A program made the position numbers and the translations under genes. 61,451 nt of DNA, taken from Rhodanobacter sp. FW104-R8 (lineage in GTDB: Bacteria > Pseudomonadota > Gammaproteobacteria > Xanthomonadales > Rhodanobacteraceae). Under the pieces are notes generated by a model. That model did no database searches. It saw only the letters and a list, made by a program, of their open reading frames with translations, and was not told where the DNA came from. Position 1 is the stretch's first letter, and every line of letters begins with the position of its first letter. Positions 27,975-37,696 of this stretch are shown here, piece by piece. The stretch is taken from the NCBI RefSeq assembly GCF_001617365.1, contig NZ_LVJR01000005.1, forward strand, positions 1 to 61,451, written 5' to 3'.

Positions 27975-30140
27975 TCACAAAGGATAACGATACGCCCCGC
28001 TCACCACGCCGGTGCGGCGCACGCGGCGGATCACGTCGGCCAGGTGCTTGCGGTTCTTCACTTCCAGCGCGAACAGCAAGGTGGCCGCGGCGGCGTCGCG
28101 CTCGACGTATTCCACGTTCTCGATGTTCGAGTCGGCGGCGGCGATCGCGGCGGCCACGGTGGCCAGCACGCCGGGGCGGTTGATCACCTCGATGCGCAGT
28201 TCGGCGCGGTAGTCGCCCTGCACGTCGCGGTCCCATTCGATCGCCACGCAGCGCTCGGGCGACTTGCGCAGCTCGATCACGTTCGGGCACTCCTCGCGGT
28301 GCACCACGATGCCCTTGCCCGAGGACAGGTAGCCGATGATCTCGTCGCCCGGCAGCGGATGGCAGCAATTGGCGAAGCTGAGCACGCCGCGCTCGGCGCC
28401 GGTGATGCGGATCTTCTCGTGCGCGTGCGCGGATGCCTGCGGCTTGCCGGCCTTCCTGCCGCGCGAGGCGAGCAACTGGCTGGCGACCACGTCGGGCATG
28501 CGGTTGCCCAGCGCGATGTCGGACAGCAATTCCTCCAGCCGCTTCAGCTTGGAGGTTTCCAGGAAACGGTCCAGCACCGCCGGCGGGATGCCGTCCAGGC
28601 TGCTGCCCTGCGCGTCCAGCGCGCGGTCGAGCATGCGGTGGCCGAAGTCGACCGCATCCTCGTGCTGCAGGTGTTTCAGGTACTGGCGGATCGCGGTGCG
28701 CGCCTTGCCGGTGACCACCACCTCCAGCCAGGCCGGGTTCGGCACCGCCGACGGCGCGGTGATGATCTCCACCAGCTGGCCCGACTCCAGCTTCGTGCGC
28801 AGCGGCAGCAGCTTCTTGTCGACCCGCGCCGCCACCGCGTGGTCGCCCACGTCGGTGTGCACCGCGTAGGCGAAGTCCAGTGCGGTAGCGTTGCGCGGCA
28901 GCGACAGGATGTCGCCGCGCGGGGTGAACAGGTAGACCTCGTCGGGGAACAGGTCGATCTTGACGTTCTCGATGAACTCCGACGAGGACACCGTATTCGC
29001 CGAGCTGTCGACCAGCGAGGACAGCCACTCGCGCGCCCGTGCCTGCGCACTGTTGGCCGGGCCCGAGTCGGTCTTGTAGGCCCAGTGCGCGGCGACGCCG
29101 CGCTCGGCCACCGAGTCCATCTCGGCGGTACGGATCTGCACCTCGATCGGCGCGCCAAACGGCCCCAGCAGCACGGTGTGCAGCGACTGGTAGCCGTTCG
29201 CCTTGGGAATCGCGATGAAATCCTTGAAGCGGCGGTCGACCGGCTTGTACAGCGCGTGCACCACGCCCAGCGCCATGTAGCAGCTCATCGCGCTGTCGAC
29301 CACCACGCGGAAGCCGTAGACGTCCATCAGCTGGGCGAAGCTCTTGTGGTCCCCGCGCATCTTCGAATAGATGCTCCACGGCGACTTGATCCGGCCCACC
29401 ACCATCGCCGGCAGGTGCTCGGCGGCGAGCCGCGCGGACAGCGCCGCCTCGATCTTGCCCATCGCCTCGCGACGGTTGCCGAGCGCGGCGCGGATGCGCT
29501 CGCTGATCACCCGGTAGCGGTCCGGGTACAGCGCGCGGAAGCCCAGGTCCTGCAGCTCCGCCTTGAACTTGTTCATGCCCAGGCGCTGGGCGATCGGCGC
29601 GAAGATCTCCAGCGTCTCGCGCGCGATGCGGTGGCGCGAATCCGCATCCTTGGCGCCCAGCGTGCGCATGTTGTGCAGCCGGTCGGCCAGCTTGATCAAG
29701 ATCACCCGGATGTCGCGCGCCATCGCCAGCAGCATCTTGCGAAAGCTTTCCGCGTCGGCTTCCTGGCGGCTGCCGAAGCGCATCTTGTCCAGCTTGGTGA
29801 CGCCGTCGACCAGCTCGGCCACCACCTCGCCGAACTCCTCGGCGATGGTCTCGCGGCTGAGTTCGGTGTCCTCCAGGGTGTCGTGCAGGATCGCCGCGAT
29901 GATCGTCTCGGCGTCCAGCCCCAGCTCGGCCAGGATGCCGGCCACCGCCACCGGATGGGTGATGTAAGGCTCGCCGCTCTTGCGCTCCTGCCCGGCGTGC
30001 GCCTGCGCGCCAAGCTGGAACGCGCGCAGCACGCGCTCGACCTGCGCCTCGGGCAGGTAGGCGATGCGTTCCTTCAGGGCCAGCACGTACGGCGGCAGCG
30101 CGGACAGGTCGACCGTGGCGGTGGGGGTGGCCGCAGTCAT
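27975..30140 (-). CDS. spoT: Bifunctional (p)ppGpp synthetase/hydrolase SpoT
   Basis: This 721-residue RSH enzyme has an intact HD hydrolase site (H62, HD at 86-87 and ED at 90-91 in [10 protein letters not shown]). Its synthetase domain has [19 protein letters not shown], the RxKD variant of SpoT-like bifunctional enzymes rather than RelA's ExDD. These are followed by TGS, a Zn/helical region and a C-terminal ACT domain ([18 protein letters not shown]). The ATG at 30140 is chosen; an upstream in-frame start only adds an Arg-rich stretch. It lies 127 bp behind rpoZ, whose product responds to ppGpp. Confidence 0.95.
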   Translation of the reverse strand: MTAATPTATVDLSALPPYVLALKERIAYLPEAQVERVLRAFQLGAQAHAGQERKSGEPYITHPVAVAGILAELGLDAETIIAAILHDTLEDTELSRETIAEEFGEVVAELVDGVTKLDKMRFGSRQEADAESFRKMLLAMARDIRVILIKLADRLHNMRTLGAKDADSRHRIARETLEIFAPIAQRLGMNKFKAELQDLGFRALYPDRYRVISERIRAALGNRREAMGKIEAALSARLAAEHLPAMVVGRIKSPWSIYSKMRGDHKSFAQLMDVYGFRVVVDSAMSCYMALGVVHALYKPVDRRFKDFIAIPKANGYQSLHTVLLGPFGAPIEVQIRTAEMDSVAERGVAAHWAYKTDSGPANSAQARAREWLSSLVDSSANTVSSSEFIENVKIDLFPDEVYLFTPRGDILSLPRNATALDFAYAVHTDVGDHAVAARVDKKLLPLRTKLESGQLVEIITAPSAVPNPAWLEVVVTGKARTAIRQYLKHLQHEDAVDFGHRMLDRALDAQGSSLDGIPPAVLDRFLETSKLKRLEELLSDIALGNRMPDVVASQLLASRGRKAGKPQASAHAHEKIRITGAERGVLSFANCCHPLPGDEIIGYLSSGKGIVVHREECPNVIELRKSPERCVAIEWDRDVQGDYRAELRIEVINRPGVLATVAAAIAAADSNIENVEYVERDAAAATLLFALEVKNRKHLADVIRRVRRTGVVSGAYRYPL

Positions 30141-30267
30141 CGGTTGCCGGCGCCTGCTCAGGCGCCTACCTCGCGGCAGGCAGGGCATGCGGCTGCAAGG
30201 CGCGCGCAGGCCGTCGCGCCGGACGCGCCGGCGCGGCGGATGCGCGTGCTACAGCGGCCGCCATCCA

Positions 30268-30558
30268 TCAGTCGTCGCCGCCCTTGGAAAGGTCGTCGTC
30301 CACCTCGGCCGCGGCCCACTCCAGCGCCTCGCGCTCGGCGCGCTCGCGCTCGGCCTTGTCGATCTGGTCGATGGTAGCCTGGTCGATGCGGCGGGCGGCG
30401 ATTTCGCGCAGCGCCAGCACGGTCGGCTTGTCGTGATCGGGATTGACCGCCGGCTCGGCGCCCTTTTCCAGCTGGCGTGCGCGCTTGGTCGCCATCAGCA
30501 CCAGCTCGAAACGGTTGTCGATCACCTCGAGGCAGTCTTCGACGGTAATGCGTGCCAT
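30268..30558 (-). CDS. rpoZ: RNA polymerase omega subunit
   Basis: This 96-residue omega subunit begins [30 protein letters not shown], has the conserved [17 protein letters not shown] region ([16 protein letters not shown]) and an acidic C-tail. It aids assembly of the beta-prime subunit and forms ppGpp site 1. It has an AGGA ribosome-binding site and a consensus-like promoter, and is followed by spoT as in enterobacteria. Confidence 0.96.
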   Translation of the reverse strand: MARITVEDCLEVIDNRFELVLMATKRARQLEKGAEPAVNPDHDKPTVLALREIAARRIDQATIDQIDKAERERAEREALEWAAAEVDDDLSKGGDD

Positions 30559-30597
30559 GTGAAATCCTCAGGGAATAAATGACTTATGTGGTCTTGC

Positions 30598-30626
30598 AGT
30601 GTAGCCAGCAGGTGCTTTGCTGGCAA
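30598..30626 (-). promoter_or_regulatory. Promoter of rpoZ-spoT
   Basis: TTGCCA and TACACT lie on the minus strand with a 17-bp spacer, about 40 bp upstream of the rpoZ ATG. It is in the 199-bp region divergent to mlaA. Confidence 0.6.
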
Positions 30627-30757
30627 TGAGCACGCGCGTATGATGGCGGGCTGGCCACGAACCGGCAGTGCCCGGGAAAGCACGCCGAAAGCCGTGCAGG
30701 ATATAAAACCAGACAGTACACTTAACTGTCTCCCCCCGACGCGAATTCTCTGCGCCA

Positions 30758-31588
30758 ATGACCCCACAGCTTCGATTCCCCCTGTTGCGCCGCTGGTTGC
30801 CGGTGCTTGCGCTGGCGTTGCTGGCCGGCTGCACGATCGCCAAGCCGCGCACCGACGATCCGCTGGAGAAGTACAACCGCAGCGCGTACAAATTCAACGA
30901 CACGCTGGACAAGGCGGTGGTGCGCCCGGTCGCCATGGGCTACCGCAAGGTGACCAATCCGCCGGTGCGCCGTTCGTTCAGCGACTTCTTCACTAACATC
31001 CGCATGCCGATCACGGTTGCCAACGACCTGCTGCAGGCGCGGCCGAAGCAGGCGCTGCAGAGCACCGGCCGCTTCCTGGTCAACCTCACGCTCGGCATCG
31101 GCGGCTTCTTCGATCCGGCCAGCCAGCTCGGCCTGCCGCTGGAATCCAACGACTTCGGCATCACCCTGGCGCGCTGGGGTGCGCCGGAAGGCGATTACTT
31201 GGTGGTCCCGTTCCTGGGCCCGAGTACCGTGCGCGACATCTGGCAGGCCCCGGTCGACAGCTATTTCTTCGACCCGCTGACCCTGTACGCCCACAACCAC
31301 CACTACAACGGCCTGCAGTACCTGCCGACGGCGATCTACCTGGTGACCCTGCGTTCGCGCGCGATCGATGCGGAAAGCTTCCTGCAATCCGCCTACGATC
31401 CTTACGTATTCATCCGCGACGCCTACCGGCAGCAGCGCCTGTACAAGATCTACGATGGCAACCCGCCGCTCGAAGTCATCCAGCAGATGCAGGGCCTGAA
31501 CGATCAGAATTTCGACCCGGAGCAGCTGCTGGAACAGCAGCACCAGTGGGAAAACAAGCATCCGGGCCAGGCAACCAAGCAGCCCTAG
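30758..31588 (+). CDS. mlaA: Outer-membrane phospholipid removal lipoprotein MlaA (VacJ)
   Basis: This 276-residue lipoprotein has a signal peptide with lipobox LLAGC (Cys26) and the VacJ signature region DDPLEKYNRSAYKFNDTLDK, RRSFSDFFTNIRMPITVAND and LGIGGFFDPAS. MlaA sits as a donut in the inner leaflet of the outer membrane and extracts mislocalised surface phospholipids, handing them to MlaC. The gene converges on mlaFEDCB from the other side, with a terminator between. A 6-bp inverted repeat GACAGT/ACTGTC lies about 30 bp upstream of the start. Confidence 0.95.
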   Translation: MTPQLRFPLLRRWLPVLALALLAGCTIAKPRTDDPLEKYNRSAYKFNDTLDKAVVRPVAMGYRKVTNPPVRRSFSDFFTNIRMPITVANDLLQARPKQALQSTGRFLVNLTLGIGGFFDPASQLGLPLESNDFGITLARWGAPEGDYLVVPFLGPSTVRDIWQAPVDSYFFDPLTLYAHNHHYNGLQYLPTAIYLVTLRSRAIDAESFLQSAYDPYVFIRDAYRQQRLYKIYDGNPPLEVIQQMQGLNDQNFDPEQLLEQQHQWENKHPGQATKQP

Positions 31589-31616
31589 GAGCATCCGGGG
31601 CACGGCCATGGATATG

Positions 31617-31641
31617 AAAAAGGGGCCTGTGGCCCCTTTTT
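31617..31641. terminator. Bidirectional terminator between mlaA and mlaB
   Basis: The perfect stem AAAAAGGGGCC / GGCCCCTTTTT around a TGT loop has A and T tracts built into the arms, so it stops both convergent transcripts. Confidence 0.92.
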
Positions 31642-31668
31642 CGTACCCGCCGTTGCCGCCCGCACGGG

Positions 31669-31977
31669 TCAGGCGATCAGGCGGTCGACCTCGCAGACCT
31701 GCGCCAGCGCCTGCATGCCGGCCGGCATGTGGACGACCTGCAAGGGCCGTCCGCGCCGGGCGGCCCCGGCCATGACCGCCAGGATGCAGGCGAGCCCCGC
31801 ACTGTCGCTGCGGAGCACGCCGGCCAGGTCCAGCCGCGACGCCGAGCCGTCCGCCAGTGCGGACTGGATCGCCTGCAGCGCGGCGGCGGCCGTGTCGAAA
31901 CTCAGCTCGCCGCCCACGCCCAAGGTGGCGGGCGTGGCGGTATCGAGCTGGAACCCCCGCGCGGCCTGGTCCGTCAT
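31669..31977 (-). CDS. mlaB: MlaB, STAS-domain subunit of the Mla ABC transporter
   Basis: This 102-residue single STAS domain has the LDLAGVLRSDSAGLACILAVM core (Asp-Ser-Ala as in DSAGL). MlaB binds the MlaF ATPase in the cytoplasm and is needed for complex stability. It is the last gene of mlaFEDCB and overlaps the mlaC stop by 4 bp. The short C-terminus (EVDRLIA) is usual. Confidence 0.9.
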   Translation of the reverse strand: MTDQAARGFQLDTATPATLGVGGELSFDTAAAALQAIQSALADGSASRLDLAGVLRSDSAGLACILAVMAGAARRGRPLQVVHMPAGMQALAQVCEVDRLIA

Positions 31978-32645
31978 GACGCGCTCTTGCTGTCCTTGTC
32001 CATCGTCTCCAGCGCCTTCGAGCCCTGGGTTTCCAGGTTCGTGATCAGCTTCTCGATGCCGGCCTTGCGGATTTCCGCGTCCACCTGGTTGCGGTAGTTG
32101 GTGACGTAGGAGATGCCCTCGATGATCACGTCGTAGGCCTTCCAGTCGCCGCTGCGGCTCTTGCGGAACGCGTAGTCGACCGATACCAGCTTGCCGTCGT
32201 CCAGCACCACCTGGGTGCGCACCACGGTGCGCTTGTCGTTGAGGTCGCCGTTGAACGGCAGCACCTTGACCCGGCCGCGGGTGTAGTTGAGCAGGCCCTC
32301 GGCATAGCGGTGGGTGATCGAGTTGTAGAACGCGTGGGCGAAGCGCTCGCGCTGCTCCGGGGTGGTTTCGCGGGCATGCTGGCCGAGCACCAGGATCGAG
32401 GCATAGTCGACGTCGAAGTGCGGCAGGAACGCCTCGTCGATCACGCTGATCAGTTTTTCCTGGTTTTTCTTCAGCTCGTCGCGATGCCCCTCGATCGCCG
32501 AAGCCAGCTGGTCGGCGATGCCTTGCACGACCTGCACCGGTGCCCGCGCGGCGGCGGGCGCCGCCGTGGCTGCCTGGGCAAGAACCGGGGCGGCGATGAC
32601 GCTGCCGAACGCGATGGCGGTGGCAAGAGCCAGTCTGCGCAACAT
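31974..32645 (-). CDS. mlaC: MlaC, periplasmic phospholipid shuttle
   Basis: This 223-residue protein has a cleavable signal peptide (MLRRLALATAIAFGSVIAAPVLAQA) and the MlaC/Ttg2D fold: LPHFDVDYASILVLG, TPEQRERFAHAFYNSITHRYAEGL and GDWKAYDVIIEGISYVTNYRNQ. It carries phospholipid between MlaA and the MlaFEDB complex. A clear AAGGAG precedes the ATG. Overlap with mlaB indicates coupling. Confidence 0.94.
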   Translation of the reverse strand: MLRRLALATAIAFGSVIAAPVLAQAATAAPAAARAPVQVVQGIADQLASAIEGHRDELKKNQEKLISVIDEAFLPHFDVDYASILVLGQHARETTPEQRERFAHAFYNSITHRYAEGLLNYTRGRVKVLPFNGDLNDKRTVVRTQVVLDDGKLVSVDYAFRKSRSGDWKAYDVIIEGISYVTNYRNQVDAEIRKAGIEKLITNLETQGSKALETMDKDSKSAS

Positions 32646-32695
32646 GGGTAACTCCTTCAGCGGAACCGGCTCGGCGAGCCGGTGGGGATGGCGGG

Positions 32696-33547
32696 CTATT
32701 TGCTGCCGTTGCCGGCGTCTTTCTTGTCGCTGGGCGAACCATTGACCAGGAACTTGCCGATCAGGTCCTCCAGTTGCATTGCGGACTGGGTGAGGATCAT
32801 CTCGTCACCGTCCTTGAGCATCTCGGGGGAACCGCCCGGCTGGATCGCAACATACTGGCTGCCGATCAAACCGCTGGTGAACACCGCGGCGGACGAATCG
32901 TCGGGGATCGCGTTGTAGCGCTTGTCGATCGACAGCACCACCTGGGCGTTCAGCTTGACCGGATCGGCGTGTACCGACTGCACGCTGCCGATCACCACGC
33001 CGGCCATCTTCACCGGCGCACCGGCCGAGAGCGTGCCCACGTTGGAGAAGCCCGCCTTCACCGCGTAGCTGCCGCCGACATTGTCGACCACGCCGCCGGC
33101 GCCGAAGAACTTGCCCAGCATCTCCTCCAGCGGCTGCGTGGACTTGGTTCGCGCCAGCGTGCCGCCGGCGGCCACCGCTTGCTTCGAGCTGCCGTACTCG
33201 ATGCCCACGTACTGGTCGCCGAGCAGGCCGCTGGTGAAGATCGTGGCCACCGAGTCGAGCGGGATGTGGTCGTAGCCCTTGTCGATCGACAGCTTCACGT
33301 CGGCCACGTCGTGATCCGCCCTCAGCGTGATCGACTGCACCTGGCCGACCCGTACGCCGGCGATCTTCACCGGTGCGCGCTCCTTCAGCTGGCCGATGTT
33401 GGTGAACTGCGCATCGACGACGTAGCTGTCGCCCTGGTGCACGTTCGCCACCGAGCTGGTCTGGGTGGCCAGGTAGGCCAGTGCGGCGAAGCCGAGCACG
33501 ATGAACAGGCCGGTACCGACGGCGTAGGAACTTCTCGGTTGGCTCAC
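32696..33547 (-). CDS. mlaD: MlaD-like protein with two MCE domains
   Basis: This 283-residue inner-membrane-anchored protein has a TM helix about residues 10-28 followed by two successive MCE domains. The first is about 40-125 (VVDAQFTNIGQLKERAPVKI, LLGDQYVGIEYG). The second is about 160-245 (AVKAGFSNVGTLSAGAPVKM, LIGSQYVAIQPG). E. coli MlaD has one MCE domain in about 183 residues. MlaD forms a hexameric ring that channels lipid between MlaC and MlaE; here the ring would be two-tiered. The gene lies in the normal mlaFEDCB order, so orthology is clear even though the architecture is extended. Confidence 0.93.
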   Translation of the reverse strand: MSQPRSSYAVGTGLFIVLGFAALAYLATQTSSVANVHQGDSYVVDAQFTNIGQLKERAPVKIAGVRVGQVQSITLRADHDVADVKLSIDKGYDHIPLDSVATIFTSGLLGDQYVGIEYGSSKQAVAAGGTLARTKSTQPLEEMLGKFFGAGGVVDNVGGSYAVKAGFSNVGTLSAGAPVKMAGVVIGSVQSVHADPVKLNAQVVLSIDKRYNAIPDDSSAAVFTSGLIGSQYVAIQPGGSPEMLKDGDEMILTQSAMQLEDLIGKFLVNGSPSDKKDAGNGSK

Positions 33548-33595
33548 GGCAGAATCCTCGGAAAACGATGGGTCATGGCGGTCACATCAGCACAT

Positions 33596-34372
33596 TCACA
33601 TGAGAAACGCGGTGAGGACGAAGTCCAGCGCCAGGATCGCGATCGACGAGGCGACCACGGTACGGGTGGTGGCGTAGGCCACGCCTTCGCTGGTCGGCGG
33701 CGTGGTGAAGCCCTGGAACACCGCGATCAGCGACACCACCGCGCCGAATGCCAGACTCTTCAACAGCACGCCGTTGACGATGTCGGTGTGCACGTCGACC
33801 TGCGCCGTCATGTTCGACCAGAACGTGCCGTTGTCCACGCCCAGCCAGGTCACGCCGACCAGGTGGCCGCCGAAGATCGCCATGGCGCAGAACACGCAGC
33901 ACAGCAGCGGCATCGCGATCAGCCCGGCGAGGAAGCGTGGCGTGGCCACGTAGGCGATCGGGTCCACCGCCATCATCTCCATCGCGTCGATCTGGTCGGT
34001 GGCGCGCATCAGGCCGATCTCGGCGGTGACCGCGGTGCCGGCGCGGCCGGCAAACAGCAGCGCGGTGACCACCGGCCCCAGCTCGCGGTACACCGACAGC
34101 GCCACCACCATGCCGCTGGCCGAGGTGCCGCCGAAGATCGACAGCACGTGGTACAGCTGCAGCATCAGCACCATGCCGACGAACAGGCCGCAGACCATGA
34201 TGATGGTGAGGCTCATCGCACCGACGAACCACAGCTGGCGGATCGTCTCGCGCACATAGCGGAAGCTGCGCGGGATCGCCGCCAGCAGGGTCAACAGGAA
34301 CAGTCCGCAGTTGCCGATCTGCGCCAGCGACTGGCTCACCACGTTGTTGGGTTGCGGCGCGCGTACGTTCAT
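33596..34372 (-). CDS. mlaE: MlaE, permease of the Mla phospholipid transporter
   Basis: This 258-residue integral membrane permease has the MlaE family features: an N-terminal amphipathic helix (SLAQIGNCGLFLLTLLAAIP), GLFVGMVLMLQLYHVLSIFG, ELGPVVTALLFAGRAGTAVTAEIGLM (the conserved ExG coupling region) and several TM helices to the C-terminal LDFVLTAFLM. It pairs with MlaF to drive lipid transport. It overlaps mlaF by 4 bp. Confidence 0.95.
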   Translation of the reverse strand: MNVRAPQPNNVVSQSLAQIGNCGLFLLTLLAAIPRSFRYVRETIRQLWFVGAMSLTIIMVCGLFVGMVLMLQLYHVLSIFGGTSASGMVVALSVYRELGPVVTALLFAGRAGTAVTAEIGLMRATDQIDAMEMMAVDPIAYVATPRFLAGLIAMPLLCCVFCAMAIFGGHLVGVTWLGVDNGTFWSNMTAQVDVHTDIVNGVLLKSLAFGAVVSLIAVFQGFTTPPTSEGVAYATTRTVVASSIAILALDFVLTAFLM

Positions 34373-35205
34373 TTCGCCGCTCCGGCAAAACCCAGTTCGG
34401 CGGCGTAGTCGCCGGCCGGATAGCGGAACGGGATCGGCCCGTCCGCCTCGCCGCCGAAGAACTGCCGCGTCCACGGCGAGCCGTCGTCGGCGATGGTCTT
34501 CGGATCGCCCTGCGCCACCACCTTGCCCTTGGCCAGCAGGATCACGTGGTCGGCGATCTGCTGCACCGCGGCCAGCTCGTGCGATACCAGCACGCTGGTG
34601 ATGCCGAGCGTCTGGTTCAGCGTCAGGATCAGCTTCAACACCTGGTTCAGCGCCACCGGATCGAGCCCCACGAAGGGCTCGTCGTACAGGATCAGCTGCG
34701 GATCGAACACGATCGCCCGCGCCAGCGCCACCCGCCGCGCCATGCCGCCGGAAAGCTCGTTCGGCATCAGCCGCGCCGCGCCGCGCAGGCCCACCGCCTG
34801 TAGCTTCATCAGCACCAGGTCGCGGATCAGCACTTCCGGCAGCTTCGTGTGCTGGCGCAGCGGAAAGGCCACGTTCTCGAACACGTCGAAGTCGGTCAGC
34901 AGCGCGGAATTCTGGAACAGGTAACCCACGCCTTCGCGCAGCTTGTACAGCTGCTCGCGCGACAGGCCGGCGACATCCTGGCCGTCGACGTGGATGCTGC
35001 CGGCGTCGGCGCGCATCTGCCCGGTGATGTGCTTGAGGAGCGTGGTCTTGCCGGTGCCGCTGGGGCCCATGATCGAGGTGATCTTGCCGCGCGGGATGTC
35101 GAGATCCAGCGCGTCGAAGATGGTCTTGCCGCCGAGCACCGTGGTCAGCCCACGGACCCGCACCAGGGTGGCGTCGTCAGGCGTGGCGCGAACGGGTTGG
35201 GTCAT
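34369..35205 (-). CDS. mlaF: MlaF, ATPase of the Mla phospholipid transporter
   Basis: This 278-residue ABC ATPase has Walker A (MGPSGTGKTTLL), signature (NELSGGMARRVALARA), Walker B (LILYDEPFVGLD), and the switch His (LVSHELAAVQ). It is the first gene of mlaFEDCB. The ATG at 35205 gives the usual family N-terminus; an upstream in-frame TTG would add a Ser/Pro stretch. The C-terminal tail reaching over the partner ATPase, which MlaB binds in E. coli, appears present (FFGGEADGPIPFRYPAG). Confidence 0.95.
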   Translation of the reverse strand: MTQPVRATPDDATLVRVRGLTTVLGGKTIFDALDLDIPRGKITSIMGPSGTGKTTLLKHITGQMRADAGSIHVDGQDVAGLSREQLYKLREGVGYLFQNSALLTDFDVFENVAFPLRQHTKLPEVLIRDLVLMKLQAVGLRGAARLMPNELSGGMARRVALARAIVFDPQLILYDEPFVGLDPVALNQVLKLILTLNQTLGITSVLVSHELAAVQQIADHVILLAKGKVVAQGDPKTIADDGSPWTRQFFGGEADGPIPFRYPAGDYAAELGFAGAAK

Positions 35206-35283
35206 GGGCGGCAGAAACGATGGGGAGGAGGACAAGGTAGCGGAAGCGCGGTTCGAAGACCATGTGACGGAGGGAACGGGCTC

Positions 35284-35913
35284 TCAGGCCCCGGCGGCCA
35301 GCAGCTCGGCGATGAGCGCCTCGTGTCGCCGCCACTGCAGCGCGCTGCGCAGGCGCACCGCCCGCACGATCGCCTGCAGCCCGGCCAGCGCCTCGTCGAA
35401 CACGTCGTTGACCAGGATGTAGTCGAACTCGTGCGCGTGGGCGATCTCGCCGCGCGAATTGCGCAACCGGCGCTCGATCACCTCGGCGCTGTCCGAACCA
35501 CGACCGCGCAGGCGCCGCTCGAGTTCCGCCCGCGACGGCGGCAGGATGAACACGCTGACACAGTCGGGCATGCTGCGGCGGATCTGCCGCGCGCCCTGCC
35601 AGTCGATCTCCAGCAGCACGTCGCGGCCCTGCCCAAGCAGTTCCTGCACCGTGGTGCGCGAGGTGCCATACAAATTGCCGTGCACCTCGGCATGTTCCAG
35701 AAAGATGCCCTCGGCGACCTCGCGCTCGAACTCCGCGCGCTCGAGGAAGTAGTAATGCCGCCCGTACTGCTCGCCCGGCCGCGGCGGCCGCGTGGTGTGC
35801 GACACCGACAGCGAGATCGTGCCGTCGCGCTCGAGCAGCGCGTTGACCAGGGTGGACTTGCCGGCACCGGAAGGCGCCGCGACCACGAACAGGGTGCCCG
35901 CTTCAATATTCAT
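35284..35913 (-). CDS. gmk: Guanylate kinase
   Basis: This 209-residue enzyme phosphorylates GMP to GDP. It has the P-loop APSGAGKST, the GMP-binding region SVSHTTRPPRPGEQYGRHYYF, and IDWQGARQIR. Its length matches the E. coli enzyme (207). It lies downstream of yicC on the same strand with an 80-bp gap containing a C/G-rich palindrome. In many gammaproteobacteria gmk is followed by rpoZ-spoT; here they are split by the mla locus. Confidence 0.96.
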   Translation of the reverse strand: MNIEAGTLFVVAAPSGAGKSTLVNALLERDGTISLSVSHTTRPPRPGEQYGRHYYFLERAEFEREVAEGIFLEHAEVHGNLYGTSRTTVQELLGQGRDVLLEIDWQGARQIRRSMPDCVSVFILPPSRAELERRLRGRGSDSAEVIERRLRNSRGEIAHAHEFDYILVNDVFDEALAGLQAIVRAVRLRSALQWRRHEALIAELLAAGA

Positions 35914-35936
35914 GATGATGCGCAGCGGGTTCGCTC

Positions 35937-35957
35937 CCTCTCCCCAACGGGGAGAGG
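35937..35957. repeat. CCTCTCCCC palindrome between yicC and gmk
   Basis: The 9-bp arms CCTCTCCCC / GGGGAGAGG around AAC are followed by a further GTGGGGAGAGGGG. This CTCTCCCC-type sequence is a common intergenic repeat type in Xanthomonads; a looser relative is at 86-109. Confidence 0.7.
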
Positions 35958-35994
35958 GGTGGGGAGAGGGGCCGGGGCTCGCGTGGATTCCAGG

Positions 35995-36852
35995 TCATTC
36001 GATGTTCTGCACCTGCTCGCGCATCTGCTCGATCAGCACCTTCAGCTCGACCGCCGCGTTGGTGCTGCGCGCGTCGACCGACTTCGAGCCCAGCGTGTTC
36101 GCCTCGCGATTGAACTCCTGCATCAGGAAATCCAGCCGGCGGCCGACCGGCTCCGTCAGCCCCAGCACGCGGCGCGTCTCGCCGATGTGGGTGCTGAGCC
36201 GGTCCAGCTCCTCGTCCACGTCGGTACGGGTGATCTGCAGCACCAGCTCCTGTTCCAGCCGCCCCGGCTCGACGGGCTGCTTCAGCTCGGCCAGCCGCGT
36301 TTCCAGCCGGGTGCGCAGCGCGGCGCGGATCTCCGGCATCCAGCCGCGCACGTCGGCCACCACGCGTTCGATCGCATCCAGCTTGTCGCGCAGGATCCCA
36401 CCCAGCTTCTCGCCCTCGCGCTCGCGGGTGGCGGTGAGCGCGTCCAGTGCGCGGTCGAGCACCTCGAACAGCGCGGCCTGCTGCGCTTCCGGGTCGGTCT
36501 CGGCCTGCTGCAGCACGCCGGGGAAGCGCAGCAACTCGGTGAACTCCACGCGCATCCTCGGGAAACGCGCTTCCATGTCCAGCGACAGCTCGGACAACCG
36601 CGACAAAAGCGCATTGTTGACCTGCAGCGTTTCGCTGCGCGAGTCGCTGCGGCGCACGGTCAGATCGAGCTTGCCGCGCGACAGCTTTGCCGCCACGCGC
36701 TCGCGCAACTGCGGCTCGAGGCTGCGCAACTCGTCCGGCAGCCGCGGGCTCAGTTCGAGATAGCGGTGGTTGACCGTACGCAGCTCGCAACTGAGCGTAC
36801 CGGCGGGGCCGGTGGTTTCGGCACTGGCGTAAGCCGTCATGCTGCGGATCAT
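35995..36852 (-). CDS. yicC: YicC-family endoribonuclease
   Basis: This 285-residue protein almost equals E. coli YicC (287) in length and shares [36 protein letters not shown] and the C-terminal [15 protein letters not shown]. YicC homologues are metal-dependent endoribonucleases implicated in sRNA (RyhB) turnover. The start is ATG 36852, and it is divergent from rph with 92 bp between the starts. It is followed by gmk on the same strand. Confidence 0.93.
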   Translation of the reverse strand: MIRSMTAYASAETTGPAGTLSCELRTVNHRYLELSPRLPDELRSLEPQLRERVAAKLSRGKLDLTVRRSDSRSETLQVNNALLSRLSELSLDMEARFPRMRVEFTELLRFPGVLQQAETDPEAQQAALFEVLDRALDALTATREREGEKLGGILRDKLDAIERVVADVRGWMPEIRAALRTRLETRLAELKQPVEPGRLEQELVLQITRTDVDEELDRLSTHIGETRRVLGLTEPVGRRLDFLMQEFNREANTLGSKSVDARSTNAAVELKVLIEQMREQVQNIE

Positions 36853-36944
36853 CGGCGCCTTCCGGAGGTGGGGACAAGGGCGCAATGGTAAACTCTCCCG
36901 TCCCGCCTTGCCCAATCCGGCCAAGCGACCCCAGGACCCGCCCC

Positions 36945-37673
36945 ATGAATTCCGTCACCCGCCCCAGTGGCCGCGCCAGCGACCAGCTGCGCAGCGTCAG
37001 CATCGAACGCCACTACACCCGCCACGCCGAGGGCTCGGTGCTGGTGAGCTTCGGCGACACCCGCGTGCTGTGCACCGCCAGCATCGAGGATCGCGCACCG
37101 GCCTGGCTGCGCGGCAAGGGCGAGGGCTGGGTCACCGCCGAATACGGCATGCTGCCGCGCGCCACCAACACGCGCACCCAGCGCGAGGCCACCCGCGGCG
37201 GCCAGGGCGGGCGCACCATGGAAATCCAGCGGCTGATCGGCCGCAGCCTGCGTGCCTGCGTCAACCGCCAGGCGCTGGGCGAGCGCGTGGTCACGTTGGA
37301 CTGCGACGTGCTGCAGGCCGACGGCGGCACCCGCACCGCAGCGATCACCGGCGCCTACGTGGCCCTGGTCGACGCAGTGAACCTGCTGATGAAGCGCGAG
37401 AACCTCAAGCGCAACCCGGTGGTGGGTGCGGTCGCCGCGGTCTCCGTGGGCATCTACAAGGGCGTGCCGGTGCTCGACCTCGACTACGCCGAGGACTCCG
37501 ACTGCGACACCGACATGAACGTGGTGATGAACGACGGCGGCGGCTTCATCGAGGTGCAGGGCACCGCCGAAGGCCACGCGTTCCGCCGCAACGAGATGGA
37601 CGCGCTGCTGGCGCTGGCCGAGAAAGGCATCGGCGAGCTGGTTGCGGCGCAGCGCACGGCGCTGGCGCTGTAA
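36945..37673 (+). CDS. rph: Ribonuclease PH
   Basis: This 242-residue phosphorolytic 3'-5' exoribonuclease trims tRNA 3' ends. Conserved blocks include [51 protein letters not shown]-rich [16 protein letters not shown] and [11 protein letters not shown] plus [19 protein letters not shown]. The frame is full-length; it is not the frameshifted K-12 allele. It is followed 23 bp later by rdgB, with two GGGAATC repeats in the gap. Confidence 0.96.
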   Translation: MNSVTRPSGRASDQLRSVSIERHYTRHAEGSVLVSFGDTRVLCTASIEDRAPAWLRGKGEGWVTAEYGMLPRATNTRTQREATRGGQGGRTMEIQRLIGRSLRACVNRQALGERVVTLDCDVLQADGGTRTAAITGAYVALVDAVNLLMKRENLKRNPVVGAVAAVSVGIYKGVPVLDLDYAEDSDCDTDMNVVMNDGGGFIEVQGTAEGHAFRRNEMDALLALAEKGIGELVAAQRTALAL

Positions 37674-37696
37674 GGCCGGGAATCGGGAATCGGCAG

